From: Lachnospiraceae bacterium
GTDB lineage: Bacteria; Bacillota; Clostridia; Lachnospirales; Lachnospiraceae
Reading direction: 5' to 3'
DNA: 32,334 bases
Assembly (NCBI GenBank): GCA_009774535.1
Contig: VSNY01000028.1
Coordinates: 1 to 32,334 of the forward strand
Below are positions 1-8,104 of the stretch, one piece after another. The notes beneath the pieces were generated by a model. It did not search any database. It saw nothing but the letters and a program-made list of their open reading frames with translations, and was not told the origin of the DNA. The stretch's first letter is position 1. Each line of letters starts with the position of its first letter. The position numbers and the translations under genes are program-made.

Positions 1-756
1 ACCGCGCAAAATCAAAAACTGCGCTGTCGTATCATACACATCCCAAAAAATTGTCAGCACAATCGAAGCAGTCACGAGCGCCGCCGTCTTTTTACGGTCT
101 CCCCGGAACACTTCGTTTGCAAAGCTGTACACGACCGCATTTGTCAGAAGCACGCACAGCACCCCGGTCACATATTTTTGCAGAATAAGCGCCGAAATCC
201 CCGTCAGCTGCGAGATCCATGCCGTATTCATATAGAAGGAAGACAAGGCGTACCGCAGTTCCAGATGGCTGCGCATCAGACCGCTGCTGCCGTCGTATAC
301 ATACATCGTATCTGTCGCTACGGAAGTTGTCATATTTCCAATATAATAGGCAAAATCCCAGCCGATCTTACGCTGCATCAGCACCGCAGTCGCACATTCG
401 CACAGCACCGCCGCTGTCATCAGCGCAAACAGCAGACGGGTGATAACGGAATGCTGCCGCTCTGTCTGCGGCACGGTATACTGCTGTCTGCGGTCCGACC
501 AGACGATCACTGCCGCTATTCCAAGCAGCACGGCGAGTACCGCCATCCAGACCATGCCCAGCAAATGCAGTTTCTGTCCAGTCAGAATCATGATCTCCGC
601 AATTACCTGGAATACAGCAAAATAAAAGAAAAATCCGATGCAGACGATCTCCGGCGCCCCCGGATCCAAGCGGCATTTCACGCAAAACGCCCTGCCCAGC
701 AGATAATATATCATCATTGTAAGCAATAAAATACCAATACTCCCAAAAATCTGCAT
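1..756 (-). CDS. Polytopic membrane protein, DUF6077-like, C-terminus cut by window edge
   Basis: The reading frame is open from an ATG at 756 to the window edge (252 codons, no stop), so the gene continues to the left. A GGAAAGGGG ribosome binding site lies about 4 nt upstream of the ATG. The product begins MQIFGSIGILLLTMMIYYLL and has at least five or six hydrophobic segments: residues about 1-20, 36-60, 63-85, 105-130, and more after residue 180. Between the fourth and fifth lies a non-hydrophobic loop (about 131-165) containing WDFAYYIGN and an acidic stretch. The layout resembles the large DUF6077-type membrane proteins found in clostridial wall-polysaccharide loci and could be a GT-C-type transferase, but no diagnostic catalytic motif is visible. 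It is the last gene seen of the glycan operon, 41 bp after the ABC ATPase. The coding region is secure; the family name is tentative. Confidence 0.72.
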   Translation of the reverse strand, partial: MQIFGSIGILLLTMMIYYLLGRAFCVKCRLDPGAPEIVCIGFFFYFAVFQVIAEIMILTGQKLHLLGMVWMAVLAVLLGIAAVIVWSDRRQQYTVPQTERQHSVITRLLFALMTAAVLCECATAVLMQRKIGWDFAYYIGNMTTSVATDTMYVYDGSSGLMRSHLELRYALSSFYMNTAWISQLTGISALILQKYVTGVLCVLLTNAVVYSFANEVFRGDRKKTAALVTASIVLTIFWDVYDTTAQFLILRG

Positions 757-797
757 AAATTCCCCTTTCCCATGCTTTTTCATCCACTGGACGGTTT

Positions 798-1571
798 CTA
801 AGACATATAGTCGTTATAGAGCGGCAGCACTTCTCCTGTGCTGCCCTGCATCTTAATCTTCCCCTCATGCAGCCACAGGATCGTATCACATAGTTTTTCA
901 AGCGTCTCCGTGCTGTGCGATACAATAATCACCGTCCGCTCTTCATTGGTAATCAATTCTTTCATCTTCGCATAACTTTTTTTCTTAAACCGCACATCTC
1001 CGACGCTGAGCACTTCATCGATCAGCATAATCTCCGTCTCCAAAATCGCCGTAATAGAAAACGCCAGCTTGGAATACATACCGCTGGAATACGTGCGGAC
1101 TGGTTTATCAATAAAACTTTCCAGTTCGGAAAATTCTATAATCTCATCTATTTTATCAAAAATCTGCTCTTCGCTAAAGCCCAAAAGCATTCCGCTTAAA
1201 AAAATATTTTCCCTTCCGGTCAGTTTCTTTTGAAAACCGACACCAATAGACAGCAGCGACACGGTATGCCCATGCAGATCGATCGTTCCTTCGTCCGCCG
1301 CAAAAATCCCCGCGATCGCCCGCAGCATCGTCGACTTGCCGCTGCCGTTTTTGCCGACAATGCCCATAATTTCCCCTTTTGGCACCTGAAACGAGATGCC
1401 TCTGACTGCCTCGAACACGGCTATTTCTGACTTTTTCAGGCTGAACAGACTCTTTTTAATGGATATCCGGTTCAGGCATTTATAACGGATTTTCAAATCG
1501 GCTACTTCAATTGCGTATTCTTTTTCATGTTCCTTTGCTGTATCCATTTCACTCCATCTACTTTCCTGCAT
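798..1571 (-). CDS. ABC transporter ATP-binding protein, polysaccharide export (TagH/Wzt type)
   Basis: This is the ATPase subunit that would power export of a lipid-linked polysaccharide across the membrane together with the permease encoded just upstream (1642-2424). The sequence shows Walker A (GIVGKNGSGKST), the Q-loop region (GVGFQKKLTGREN), the signature YSSGMYSK and Walker B (IMLIDEVLSVGD), followed by the H-loop IIVSHS. The GENIFLSGMLLG-like stretch after Walker A and the YSSGM signature are typical of the O-antigen/teichoic-acid exporter subfamily. There is no C-terminal carbohydrate-binding extension like that of E. coli O9a Wzt. I place the start at the ATG at 1571 (GGAG 9 nt upstream); a GTG at 1589 and an ATG at 1547 are alternatives. 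Confidence 0.93.
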   Translation of the reverse strand: MQESRWSEMDTAKEHEKEYAIEVADLKIRYKCLNRISIKKSLFSLKKSEIAVFEAVRGISFQVPKGEIMGIVGKNGSGKSTMLRAIAGIFAADEGTIDLHGHTVSLLSIGVGFQKKLTGRENIFLSGMLLGFSEEQIFDKIDEIIEFSELESFIDKPVRTYSSGMYSKLAFSITAILETEIMLIDEVLSVGDVRFKKKSYAKMKELITNEERTVIIVSHSTETLEKLCDTILWLHEGKIKMQGSTGEVLPLYNDYMS

Positions 1572-1641
1572 TTTTGACAGCTCCGGCACGCGGCGCGCTA
1601 TGCCCCGCCTTATGGCAGCCGTTCAGATCCCCCGTTCGCTG

Positions 1642-2424
1642 TTACATTACTTTCACATAACTGTTTTCATGGCGGTAAATATTACGCACTCCTGCGAACG
1701 ACAGCACAATGCCGATCAGAAACCATACCGTCACCGCTCCCCACTGCGGCATTTCCTGATAGATCAGCACCCGGCGCATAGAATCTACAAGCAGCGCCAT
1801 CGGGTTGCATTTTAACAACAGACTGCTGTACGGATATGGTACCCGGTTGCTGATGGAGTAGAAGATTCCGGTTAAATAAAATAACAGCTTTAACACGACT
1901 GTCACGACGTTCGCCAAGTCTTCCACATAAACGCCAAAATGCAGCAATACGCTGCTGAACGCAAATGTCACTACGAGAAGCACTGCAAATAAAGGCAGCA
2001 TCAGCACGACTTTCCAGTCAATCGGCACACGGTATCCGATCATCATTACGATTACGATCGAAAATGCGATGATCATTTTAAATCCGTTGGAAGCGATTTT
2101 TACAAATATCAAGATAAATTTTGGTATATATACTTTTGATACAATCGGTTTGTTCGCAGCTACCAGCTTTACGCTCTGCCGCAGGCAGGCGGAAAAAAAG
2201 TTCCAGCTGTTATAGCCGATAAATATAAATACGGGCAGGTATGGTTCGCCTTTCTGGAAGACAATGACTGCTACAAAGGAATATACGATCATGAACAGCA
2301 GCGGGTCCAAAATCCACCACATCCAGCTGAGGTGTGAATTGGCTACTTCGGATTTTAGTTCGGATTTTGCTGCGTAGATTGTGTATTTGCGGTATTTTTT
2401 TATGTCTTTGATAAATCGGTCCAA
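1642..2424 (-). CDS. ABC-2 type polysaccharide export permease (TagG/Wzm type)
   Basis: A 260-residue integral membrane protein with six predicted hydrophobic segments (about 34-55, 62-85, 110-135, 145-165, 175-195, 232-250). N-terminal residues YTIYAAKSELKSEVANSHLSW and the following WWILDPLLFMIVYSF are characteristic of ABC-2 O-antigen, capsule and teichoic-acid export permeases. It pairs with the ATPase encoded next, so the two form a complete exporter. Translation starts at a TTG (2424) supported by AAGGAG 7 nt upstream. The gene sits 28 bp after the preceding glycosyltransferase. The substrate is inferred from context to be the rhamnose-containing glycan. Confidence 0.92.
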   Translation of the reverse strand: MDRFIKDIKKYRKYTIYAAKSELKSEVANSHLSWMWWILDPLLFMIVYSFVAVIVFQKGEPYLPVFIFIGYNSWNFFSACLRQSVKLVAANKPIVSKVYIPKFILIFVKIASNGFKMIIAFSIVIVMMIGYRVPIDWKVVLMLPLFAVLLVVTFAFSSVLLHFGVYVEDLANVVTVVLKLLFYLTGIFYSISNRVPYPYSSLLLKCNPMALLVDSMRRVLIYQEMPQWGAVTVWFLIGIVLSFAGVRNIYRHENSYVKVM

Positions 2425-2452
2425 TTTTTCACTCCTTAATACTCCTATACGG

Positions 2453-3214
2453 TCAAAGGTATTTGCGAAATCCGTTGCATATATAAAATATCATATAATA
2501 TAGAGACTGTATATGGCTGTATCCCAGATAACGATAGGAGCCGTACTGCATACGGGCAGATTTCCATTTATTTCTGGATTTGCCTCCGGCGCTCTGTCTG
2601 CTTTTCAGGGCCGGTATATTGACGCCTGCCGCCGTTTTATATTTTTTCAGAATACGCAGCCATAAAATATAATCCTCATGATATTGATCGCAGACAAATC
2701 GAAATGCTTTTGCCACATCCGCGCGAAGTACGACCGATCCGCACGGAATGACATTTGTGCGAAGCAGCATCCGGTAAGTGATCGTCTCCGGCACCTGGAT
2801 GCTCCTGCCCATAGACGTTCCGTCTGCCTGCATCAGTTCACGGCCTGTGCAGCACAGCACGGCTCCTGTACGCCGGATGCACTTCATCTGCAGTTCCAGC
2901 TTATCCGCATCCCACCAGTCGTCCGCATCCAAAAACGCAACATACGCTCCCTTGGCCTTACGGATTCCCAGGTTACGGGCTGCGGCCACTCCCCGGTTCT
3001 TTCTCTGACGCAGATACCGAATCCGCACATCCGCTTTCGCATATTCCCGCGCCACCTGCGCGGTAGCATCCGTCGAACAGTCATCGATAATCAACAATTC
3101 CCAAGGTTCTTTGCACGTCTGCCGCTGCACAGACTCGATCGCCTTCCCGATATAACGCGCCGCCTGATAAGCCGGCATAATTACTGAAATCACTGGTTTT
3201 TCTGGTCGTTCCAT
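2453..3214 (-). CDS. Family 2 glycosyltransferase
   Basis: A 253-residue GT-A fold, GT2-family transferase. Visible motifs are the N-terminal nucleotide-sugar binding segment VISVIMPAYQAARYIGKAIE, the LLIIDDCSTDAT element, the metal/nucleotide motif LDADDWWDADKLE near residue 95, and a downstream catalytic-base candidate in CDQYHEDYILWLRI (about 172-185). It probably adds one sugar to the growing lipid-linked chain on the cytoplasmic face; donor and linkage cannot be read from the sequence. The short C-terminus carries no membrane anchor, only a basic, aromatic tail. The start ATG is preceded by AGGAAG at 6 nt. It lies between the initiating sugar-phosphate transferase and the ABC exporter. 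Confidence 0.92.
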   Translation of the reverse strand: MERPEKPVISVIMPAYQAARYIGKAIESVQRQTCKEPWELLIIDDCSTDATAQVAREYAKADVRIRYLRQRKNRGVAAARNLGIRKAKGAYVAFLDADDWWDADKLELQMKCIRRTGAVLCCTGRELMQADGTSMGRSIQVPETITYRMLLRTNVIPCGSVVLRADVAKAFRFVCDQYHEDYILWLRILKKYKTAAGVNIPALKSRQSAGGKSRNKWKSARMQYGSYRYLGYSHIQSLYYMIFYICNGFRKYL

Positions 3215-3254
3215 GTTTTTCTTCCTATACGATTTTCCATTTTATTGATCCGTC

Positions 3255-4673
3255 TTATCTTCCTGACGGATCATCCTGGATCTTTAGCGCAGTCTTTTGG
3301 CTGTCGTCCACGCCCTCAGACTTTTCCTTCTGAAACAAAATCTTTACCGTCAGCAAAATCAGCTTAAGATCCAGCCACAAAGAATAATTCTCAATATAAG
3401 TCAGATCCAGCTTCAGCTTGTCATACGGCACCGTATTATACTGCCCATATACCTGTGCATATCCGGTCAGCCCCGCTTTCACTTTCAGCCGGAACCGAAA
3501 CTGCGGAATACTCTGCTCATATTCCTTCGTAATCTCCTCCCGCTCCGGCCGCGGCCCTACAAAAGACATATCCCCAATCAGCACGTTAAACAGCTGCGGC
3601 AGCTCATCCACATGCAGCCTGCGGATCACCTTTCCAACCGGTGTAATCCGGTCGTCATGCGTACTCGCCAGCCTCGCGCCCCGCTTTTCAGACTCCACAA
3701 TCATACTGCGGAATTTGTAAATCTGAAACGGTTTTCCGTTTTTTGTAATACGTTCCTGAGAATACAGCACCGGCCCGCCGTCGTATAATTTAATGGCGGC
3801 AGCGATCACCAGCATTACCGGAGAAGCCAGGATACAGCCTGCAAGGCCGATCGCAATATCCATCGCCCGCTTGCAAAAACTCTGCCCGAACGTCATCCCC
3901 TGGTTGCGGAATAACAGCAGCGGCGAATCAAACAAGTCGATCTCCGACGCGCTGATAATCATAATATCCGAAATCTTAGGCACGGAATAACACCGGATAT
4001 TATGTTGAAAACAGAATTTCAAAAACTCATTCCGCTCATGAGATGGTATATCGCCAATAATCACGGATTCATAGCCTGCGATTTTCTGCAGAATCGTGTC
4101 CATTCCCTGTTTGAGATGGATCGTTTCTTTGACGCGGTATTTATCTCCTCTGGACTGAAGCTTGCGGATCAGCGCTTTAGGGCTGATATTTCCATAAATC
4201 AGCAGCATCTCATGCGGCGGATACAGCCTGGCATAAATACTTCGCATCGCAACGATCCACACAATACCGACCGCAATCTGCAGCAGCGCCAGCAGCAGCA
4301 TCGGCGTCGCAAACTGCAGGAATTTCCATTTGGCAATCAGGGCAAGCTGTAAGTATTCCACCGCATTGGCGGCACATACAGACAAAATCTGGGAATACAG
4401 CACGTCCAGATTCCGCAGATAGCCGACCCGAAAGCCGCCAAGTACTTTCATAAACAGAACCAGCACCAGCGCATACAAGACGATCACGGTCCAATGCCCT
4501 CTGCGGTAATAATAGAAATACCGAAAATACTTCCGCATGCTCCTTAAGTCCCTGTTCGCATAGTAATTATACCACAAACAGGCAAACATAGCTGTCTGCA
4601 GCGCGACGATGAGCGTCGTCCCCAGCAGCATAATGAAACGTTTGTATTGCTCTTTTGAGTTTGTCCATTCCAT
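3255..4673 (-). CDS. Polyprenyl-phosphate sugar-1-phosphate transferase (initiating enzyme)
   Basis: This 472-residue enzyme would begin glycan assembly by transferring a hexose- or HexNAc-1-phosphate from a nucleotide sugar to undecaprenyl phosphate. The N-terminal half has four or five membrane segments (first about 12-33, the others about 59-80, 84-105, 112-135, 140-165). A soluble linker with a Rossmann-like region follows. The C-terminal bacterial sugar-transferase domain (about 265-455) has KRAMDIAIGL, a re-entrant hydrophobic helix, QERITKNGKPFQIYKFRSM, the DELPQLFNVLIGDMSFVGPR core with conserved Asp-Glu and PRPE, and KAGLTGYAQV. This is the full WcaJ/WbaP-type architecture. The start ATG is 4 bp from the stop of the upstream gene. 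Sugar specificity is unknown. Confidence 0.94.
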   Translation of the reverse strand: MEWTNSKEQYKRFIMLLGTTLIVALQTAMFACLWYNYYANRDLRSMRKYFRYFYYYRRGHWTVIVLYALVLVLFMKVLGGFRVGYLRNLDVLYSQILSVCAANAVEYLQLALIAKWKFLQFATPMLLLALLQIAVGIVWIVAMRSIYARLYPPHEMLLIYGNISPKALIRKLQSRGDKYRVKETIHLKQGMDTILQKIAGYESVIIGDIPSHERNEFLKFCFQHNIRCYSVPKISDIMIISASEIDLFDSPLLLFRNQGMTFGQSFCKRAMDIAIGLAGCILASPVMLVIAAAIKLYDGGPVLYSQERITKNGKPFQIYKFRSMIVESEKRGARLASTHDDRITPVGKVIRRLHVDELPQLFNVLIGDMSFVGPRPEREEITKEYEQSIPQFRFRLKVKAGLTGYAQVYGQYNTVPYDKLKLDLTYIENYSLWLDLKLILLTVKILFQKEKSEGVDDSQKTALKIQDDPSGR

Positions 4674-4677
4674 AGAT

Positions 4678-6567
4678 TTAGTTCCCTGTCAGTTTCCTTT
4701 TGATTTTTCTGGCTGCTTTCCAAATGCCCTGGCCCTTGAGCAATTCGTTCTGCGCCGCAATGCGGTCATAATCCTGCTGCAGCTGCACGATATCAATAAA
4801 TCTGCGCCCAAGAAGGTTGACCATTTCCCGATAAGGGATCAGCCCGCCTGCCACATACTGCTGAAACGCCTGTTCCATCTGCGCGTATACAGCTGCTTCT
4901 TTGGGCGCGATTTCTGCCAGTTTTAGCAAATGTTCCATAGATAAGGCTTCCAGGCGCGGGTTCTCATGGTTTAGAAAAAACAGTGTCCGGTAAATGATAA
5001 AATTGCGCGGAACCGGGAAAAAAAAGGTCCATTCGTAATCAATGACCTGCCAGGTTCCATCTTCTCCTATAAAAATATTCGGCAAGATCAGATCAATATC
5101 CGCAGGATCACTACAGGCTGTTCCTTCCAGCGCCTGTACGTCAGGGATGCTTCCGAATACTTTCTGAAATCCTTCTGTCATTTGAAACGGCGTCTGTCCG
5201 CTGCCGTTTCTGATATATTGCATCATTCTGTGTAAGATGTCAAAGACTTTTTTTAACTCGCCCTGCGCGACCGCCTGTTCTACCTGTTCCTGTAATGTAT
5301 GGGCATAAAGCAGCTCAAACCTGAGACATTCATGTTCTTCCCGGCTGTCCGATTCGTCCTTTCCAGCCGCATCCAAAGGCAGCCGATTTTGACCGGACAG
5401 ACCTGCCGCCCACGCACATCTGTTAAATTTCAGCTTCGTCTGACCGTATTGTTTTTCCAGCTTTTCATATGCCTCGTACAGATGCCTGATATGGGCTGTG
5501 CCTTCCGCATACATCGGCCGCTTATATACGGCATGTTCTGTTATCTGCGTGCAGACCGCATGCTCCCTGCCGCGGTCTGTCGCATACCGAACGTACACCG
5601 TTTCCTGTTTCAGCTGCGCCCGCCCCTTTGCCCCCGCAAGAAACAGATACGCATTTGCAAAAAACGGAAACTGCCCTTCTTCAATAATGCTGTCAAATAC
5701 TTTCTGTTCATCAAACAGCAAAAAACGATCGCCCTCGTAATTTACAATATTATAATTCAAATCTCCCTTTTTCGGAAGATGCCTGTCAGAATAAATTTCC
5801 AGCGCAAACCGTTCATCCGGATACGGATAATAACATTCCTGGCTGTCAAATCCGGTCTGTTCCAGCAGCTGTTGCAAGCGCTTCCCGGAATACAGCCGCA
5901 CACCGGCATTTTCCAGTCCTGCAAAATACTGATCCGTATGGGGTTCCCGGTTGCCGGCCCAATATTTTAGTCCAAATTTATTTTTCGCAGCCAGCACAAG
6001 CATCCCTTCCGGCTTTAAATGCCGTCTCAGACTTGCCAGCAATGTCTGCGCTTTTTCCTCTGTAAGCAAAGCATCCATGCACACAATCACATCATAATCA
6101 TCTGCAAACTGTGCCTCGCACTCCTCAAACGGCCCGGCATAAATCGTCAGCTCCCGGCTGCCTGCTTCCCGCGCGCTGGACCTGTTCTGGCGAATGGCAT
6201 TCAGCCTGCAGTAATGCAGATTTTCATCCTGACACGTAAGCCCTGCCCCTTTTTTGCGCAAGGCGGACGTAATTGTGCCGCAGCCCGCGCCGATTTCCAG
6301 AACTTTGGCATAACGCGGGATTTCCAGCCATTCTATAATATTGGCCCGGGACTCCGCCAGCTGATACATAACGGTCCAGTTTTTGCATAATGTAATCTGG
6401 CTGTGATATTCGTCTTCGCGGTAATTCTGCACGATTTGCTGCAGCTGCCTGTCATCTTCCCCCAGCGTCTGCGGCGCGCAGTCCGCCTGCTTAGAAATAT
6501 ACAGCCGCACAGTTCCGATTGTTTCAGACTTCATATACATCTGCCCGGTATTGTTTTGTATATGCAC
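4678..6567 (-). CDS. SAM-dependent methyltransferase fused to kinase-like domain (WbdD-like architecture)
   Basis: A 629-residue protein with three parts. Residues about 70-200 are a class I methyltransferase: motif I VLEIGAGCGTIT (89-100), the acidic Asp-Glu of strand 2 (CQDEN), and a motif II-like DYDVIVCMDALL. Residues about 270-540 resemble the APH/choline-kinase fold: the end of this block has an Asp-x4-Asn (D492 to N497, in DLILPN) followed by a metal-binding-like IDYEW (D510). Residues about 585-629 are a charged helical tail, possibly a coiled coil. MTase, then kinase, then coiled coil is the order in E. coli WbdD, which caps O-polysaccharide before ABC export. It overlaps the end of rmlC by 44 bp if the GTG at 6567 is used; ATGs at 6540 and 6534 are alternatives with poorer ribosome sites. 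The methyltransferase call is firm; the kinase call is inference. Confidence 0.85.
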   Translation of the reverse strand: MHIQNNTGQMYMKSETIGTVRLYISKQADCAPQTLGEDDRQLQQIVQNYREDEYHSQITLCKNWTVMYQLAESRANIIEWLEIPRYAKVLEIGAGCGTITSALRKKGAGLTCQDENLHYCRLNAIRQNRSSAREAGSRELTIYAGPFEECEAQFADDYDVIVCMDALLTEEKAQTLLASLRRHLKPEGMLVLAAKNKFGLKYWAGNREPHTDQYFAGLENAGVRLYSGKRLQQLLEQTGFDSQECYYPYPDERFALEIYSDRHLPKKGDLNYNIVNYEGDRFLLFDEQKVFDSIIEEGQFPFFANAYLFLAGAKGRAQLKQETVYVRYATDRGREHAVCTQITEHAVYKRPMYAEGTAHIRHLYEAYEKLEKQYGQTKLKFNRCAWAAGLSGQNRLPLDAAGKDESDSREEHECLRFELLYAHTLQEQVEQAVAQGELKKVFDILHRMMQYIRNGSGQTPFQMTEGFQKVFGSIPDVQALEGTACSDPADIDLILPNIFIGEDGTWQVIDYEWTFFFPVPRNFIIYRTLFFLNHENPRLEALSMEHLLKLAEIAPKEAAVYAQMEQAFQQYVAGGLIPYREMVNLLGRRFIDIVQLQQDYDRIAAQNELLKGQGIWKAARKIKRKLTGN

Positions 6568-7102
6568 GGATGCCGCCCCAGTTTTGATCTTTTTGCGCCA
6601 TAATTAACTGCATTCCATCAGGAATCGGCCAGTTTACCCCGATATCGGGATCGTTATAAATCAGGCCGCCTTCATCGTCGGGATGGTAAAAATCCGTACA
6701 TTTATATGCAAACTCTGCTTCGTCCGAAAGCACTAAAAATCCATGCGCAAAATCCTTGGGAATAAAAAACTGCTTTTTATTTTCTCCGGAAAGCAGCACG
6801 CCATGCCATTTGCCATAGGTCTTAGAGCCTTTGCGCAGATCGACGGCCACATCGAATACTTCGCCGCGCAGTACTCTTACCAGCTTATCCTGCGGATACC
6901 GGATCTGGAAATGCAGACCGCGCAGCACTCCCTTTTTGGAAGCGGACTGGTTATCCTGTACAAAATGCACATCCATCCCTGCTTCTTTAAAATCCTGGTA
7001 ATTATAAGTCTCCATAAAATAACCGCGTGCATCTCCAAACACTGTTGGCTCAATCTCATACAGCCCTTCGATTTCACATGTTGTCACTTTAATTTTTCCC
7101 AT
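6524..7102 (-). CDS. rmlC: dTDP-4-dehydrorhamnose 3,5-epimerase
   Basis: Third enzyme of dTDP-L-rhamnose synthesis: it epimerises dTDP-4-keto-6-deoxyglucose at C3 and C5. The 192-residue cupin has the family hallmarks: EPTVFGDARGYFMETYN near the N-terminus, FVQDNQSASKKGVLRGLHFQ with the catalytic His, the GEVFDVAVDLRKGSKTYGKW strand pair, and the FAHGFLVLSDEAEFAYKCTDFY segment that carries the catalytic Tyr. The frame is open further upstream to 7192, but the ATG at 7102 has an AGGA site at the right distance and gives the usual length, so I prefer it. The stop lies inside the start region of the next gene. Confidence 0.96.
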   Translation of the reverse strand: MGKIKVTTCEIEGLYEIEPTVFGDARGYFMETYNYQDFKEAGMDVHFVQDNQSASKKGVLRGLHFQIRYPQDKLVRVLRGEVFDVAVDLRKGSKTYGKWHGVLLSGENKKQFFIPKDFAHGFLVLSDEAEFAYKCTDFYHPDDEGGLIYNDPDIGVNWPIPDGMQLIMAQKDQNWGGIRAYTKQYRADVYEV

Positions 7103-7127
7103 ATCCCAATCCTTTCTGTATCTGACT

Positions 7128-7158
7128 GTAACCGTTCCGATGACCCCGAAACGGTTAC
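7128..7158. repeat. Intercistronic hairpin between rmlA and rmlC
   Basis: Perfect 9-bp inverted repeat GTAACCGTT (7128-7136) and AACGGTTAC (7150-7158) around a 13-nt loop, in the 108-bp gap between rmlA and rmlC. It has no T-tract on either strand, so it is not an obvious terminator; it could stabilise mRNA ends or be a small dispersed palindrome. Its arms resemble other palindromes at 11711-11736 and 18347-18378. Confidence 0.6.
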
Positions 7159-7210
7159 GCATTCCAGCTATGAAAACCCGCTGCGCGGTCAATCGGATGC
7201 CGAATGCCGC

Positions 7211-8080
7211 TTACAGCCCTTCCGCGATATCCATCAGATACTGTCCGTAAGCGGTTTTTAGCAACGGCTGTGCCAGCGCTTCCAGCTGCGCGCGGTCAAT
7301 AAATTTTTTCTTAAAAGCAATTTCTTCGATGCAGGAGACATACAGTCCCTGGCGTTTCTGAACCGCCGCCACATAATCCGCCGCGTCCAGCAGTGAATCA
7401 TGCGTTCCGGTATCCAGCCAGGCAAATCCGCGCCCAAGCGTCTCTACCTTTAGCTGCCCCCGCTTTAAATACACATCGTTTACGGTGGTAATCTCTATTT
7501 CTCCTCTGGCAGAAGGTTTGATATTTTTAGCAATTTCTGCCACATCGTTGTCATAAAAATACAGCCCCGGAACCGCGTAATTGGATTTCGGGTATTGCGG
7601 CTTTTCCTCAATCGACAGCGCCGTACCTTGTTCGTCAAATTCTACAACGCCATACTCCCTTGGATCTTTGACATAATAACCAAAGATCACGGCGCCTTCC
7701 TGAATACTTGCCGCCCGCTGCAGCACTTTTGTAAAGCTCTGGCCATAAAAAATATTGTCGCCCAGCACGAGCGATACGGTATCGCCGCCGATAAACTGCT
7801 CTCCAATAATAAACGCATCCGCCAGGCCGCGCGGCGTTTCCTGCACCGCATAATGCATCGCAAGCCCCAGCTGGCTGCCGTCCCCGAACAAATCCTGAAA
7901 GACCGGAAGGTCTCTTGGCGTAGAGATAATTAAGATCTCCCGGATACCTGCCAGCATCAGCGTAGAAAGCGGGTAATAGATCATCGGCTTATCATAGACT
8001 GGCATAATCTGTTTGGAAATGGACTTCGTCAATGGATACAGTCTTGTGCCGGAACCGCCGGCTAGTATGATCCCTTTCAT
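7211..8080 (-). CDS. rmlA: Glucose-1-phosphate thymidylyltransferase
   Basis: First step of dTDP-L-rhamnose synthesis: dTTP plus glucose-1-phosphate gives dTDP-glucose and pyrophosphate. The 289-residue protein is the normal length for the short RmlA class. The nucleotide-binding signature is at the N-terminus (MKGIILAGGSGTRLYPLTK), followed by SKQIMPVYDKPMIYYPLSTL, the metal-binding LVLGDNIFYG, EEKPQYPKSNYAVPGLYFYD and the C-terminal GFAWLDTGTHDSLLDA. All active-site motifs look intact. The ATG at 8080 has GGAGG about 12 nt upstream. rmlA is separated from rmlB by the large glycosyltransferase gene, so the rml set is complete but not contiguous. Confidence 0.97.
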   Translation of the reverse strand: MKGIILAGGSGTRLYPLTKSISKQIMPVYDKPMIYYPLSTLMLAGIREILIISTPRDLPVFQDLFGDGSQLGLAMHYAVQETPRGLADAFIIGEQFIGGDTVSLVLGDNIFYGQSFTKVLQRAASIQEGAVIFGYYVKDPREYGVVEFDEQGTALSIEEKPQYPKSNYAVPGLYFYDNDVAEIAKNIKPSARGEIEITTVNDVYLKRGQLKVETLGRGFAWLDTGTHDSLLDAADYVAAVQKRQGLYVSCIEEIAFKKKFIDRAQLEALAQPLLKTAYGQYLMDIAEGL

Positions 8081-8104
8081 GGATTTTGCTTTCCTCCTCT
8101 ATCT

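Noticed and set aside
368..925. 185-residue minus-strand open frame
   Set aside because: It is out of frame with both the membrane protein at 1-756 and the ABC ATPase at 798-1571, and its residues show no family features; the frame starting at 756 has a ribosome site and a membrane-protein pattern.
7103..7192. N-terminal extension of rmlC
   Set aside because: Thirty extra residues without family similarity; it runs through the GTAACCGTT hairpin, and the ATG at 7102 has a good ribosome site.
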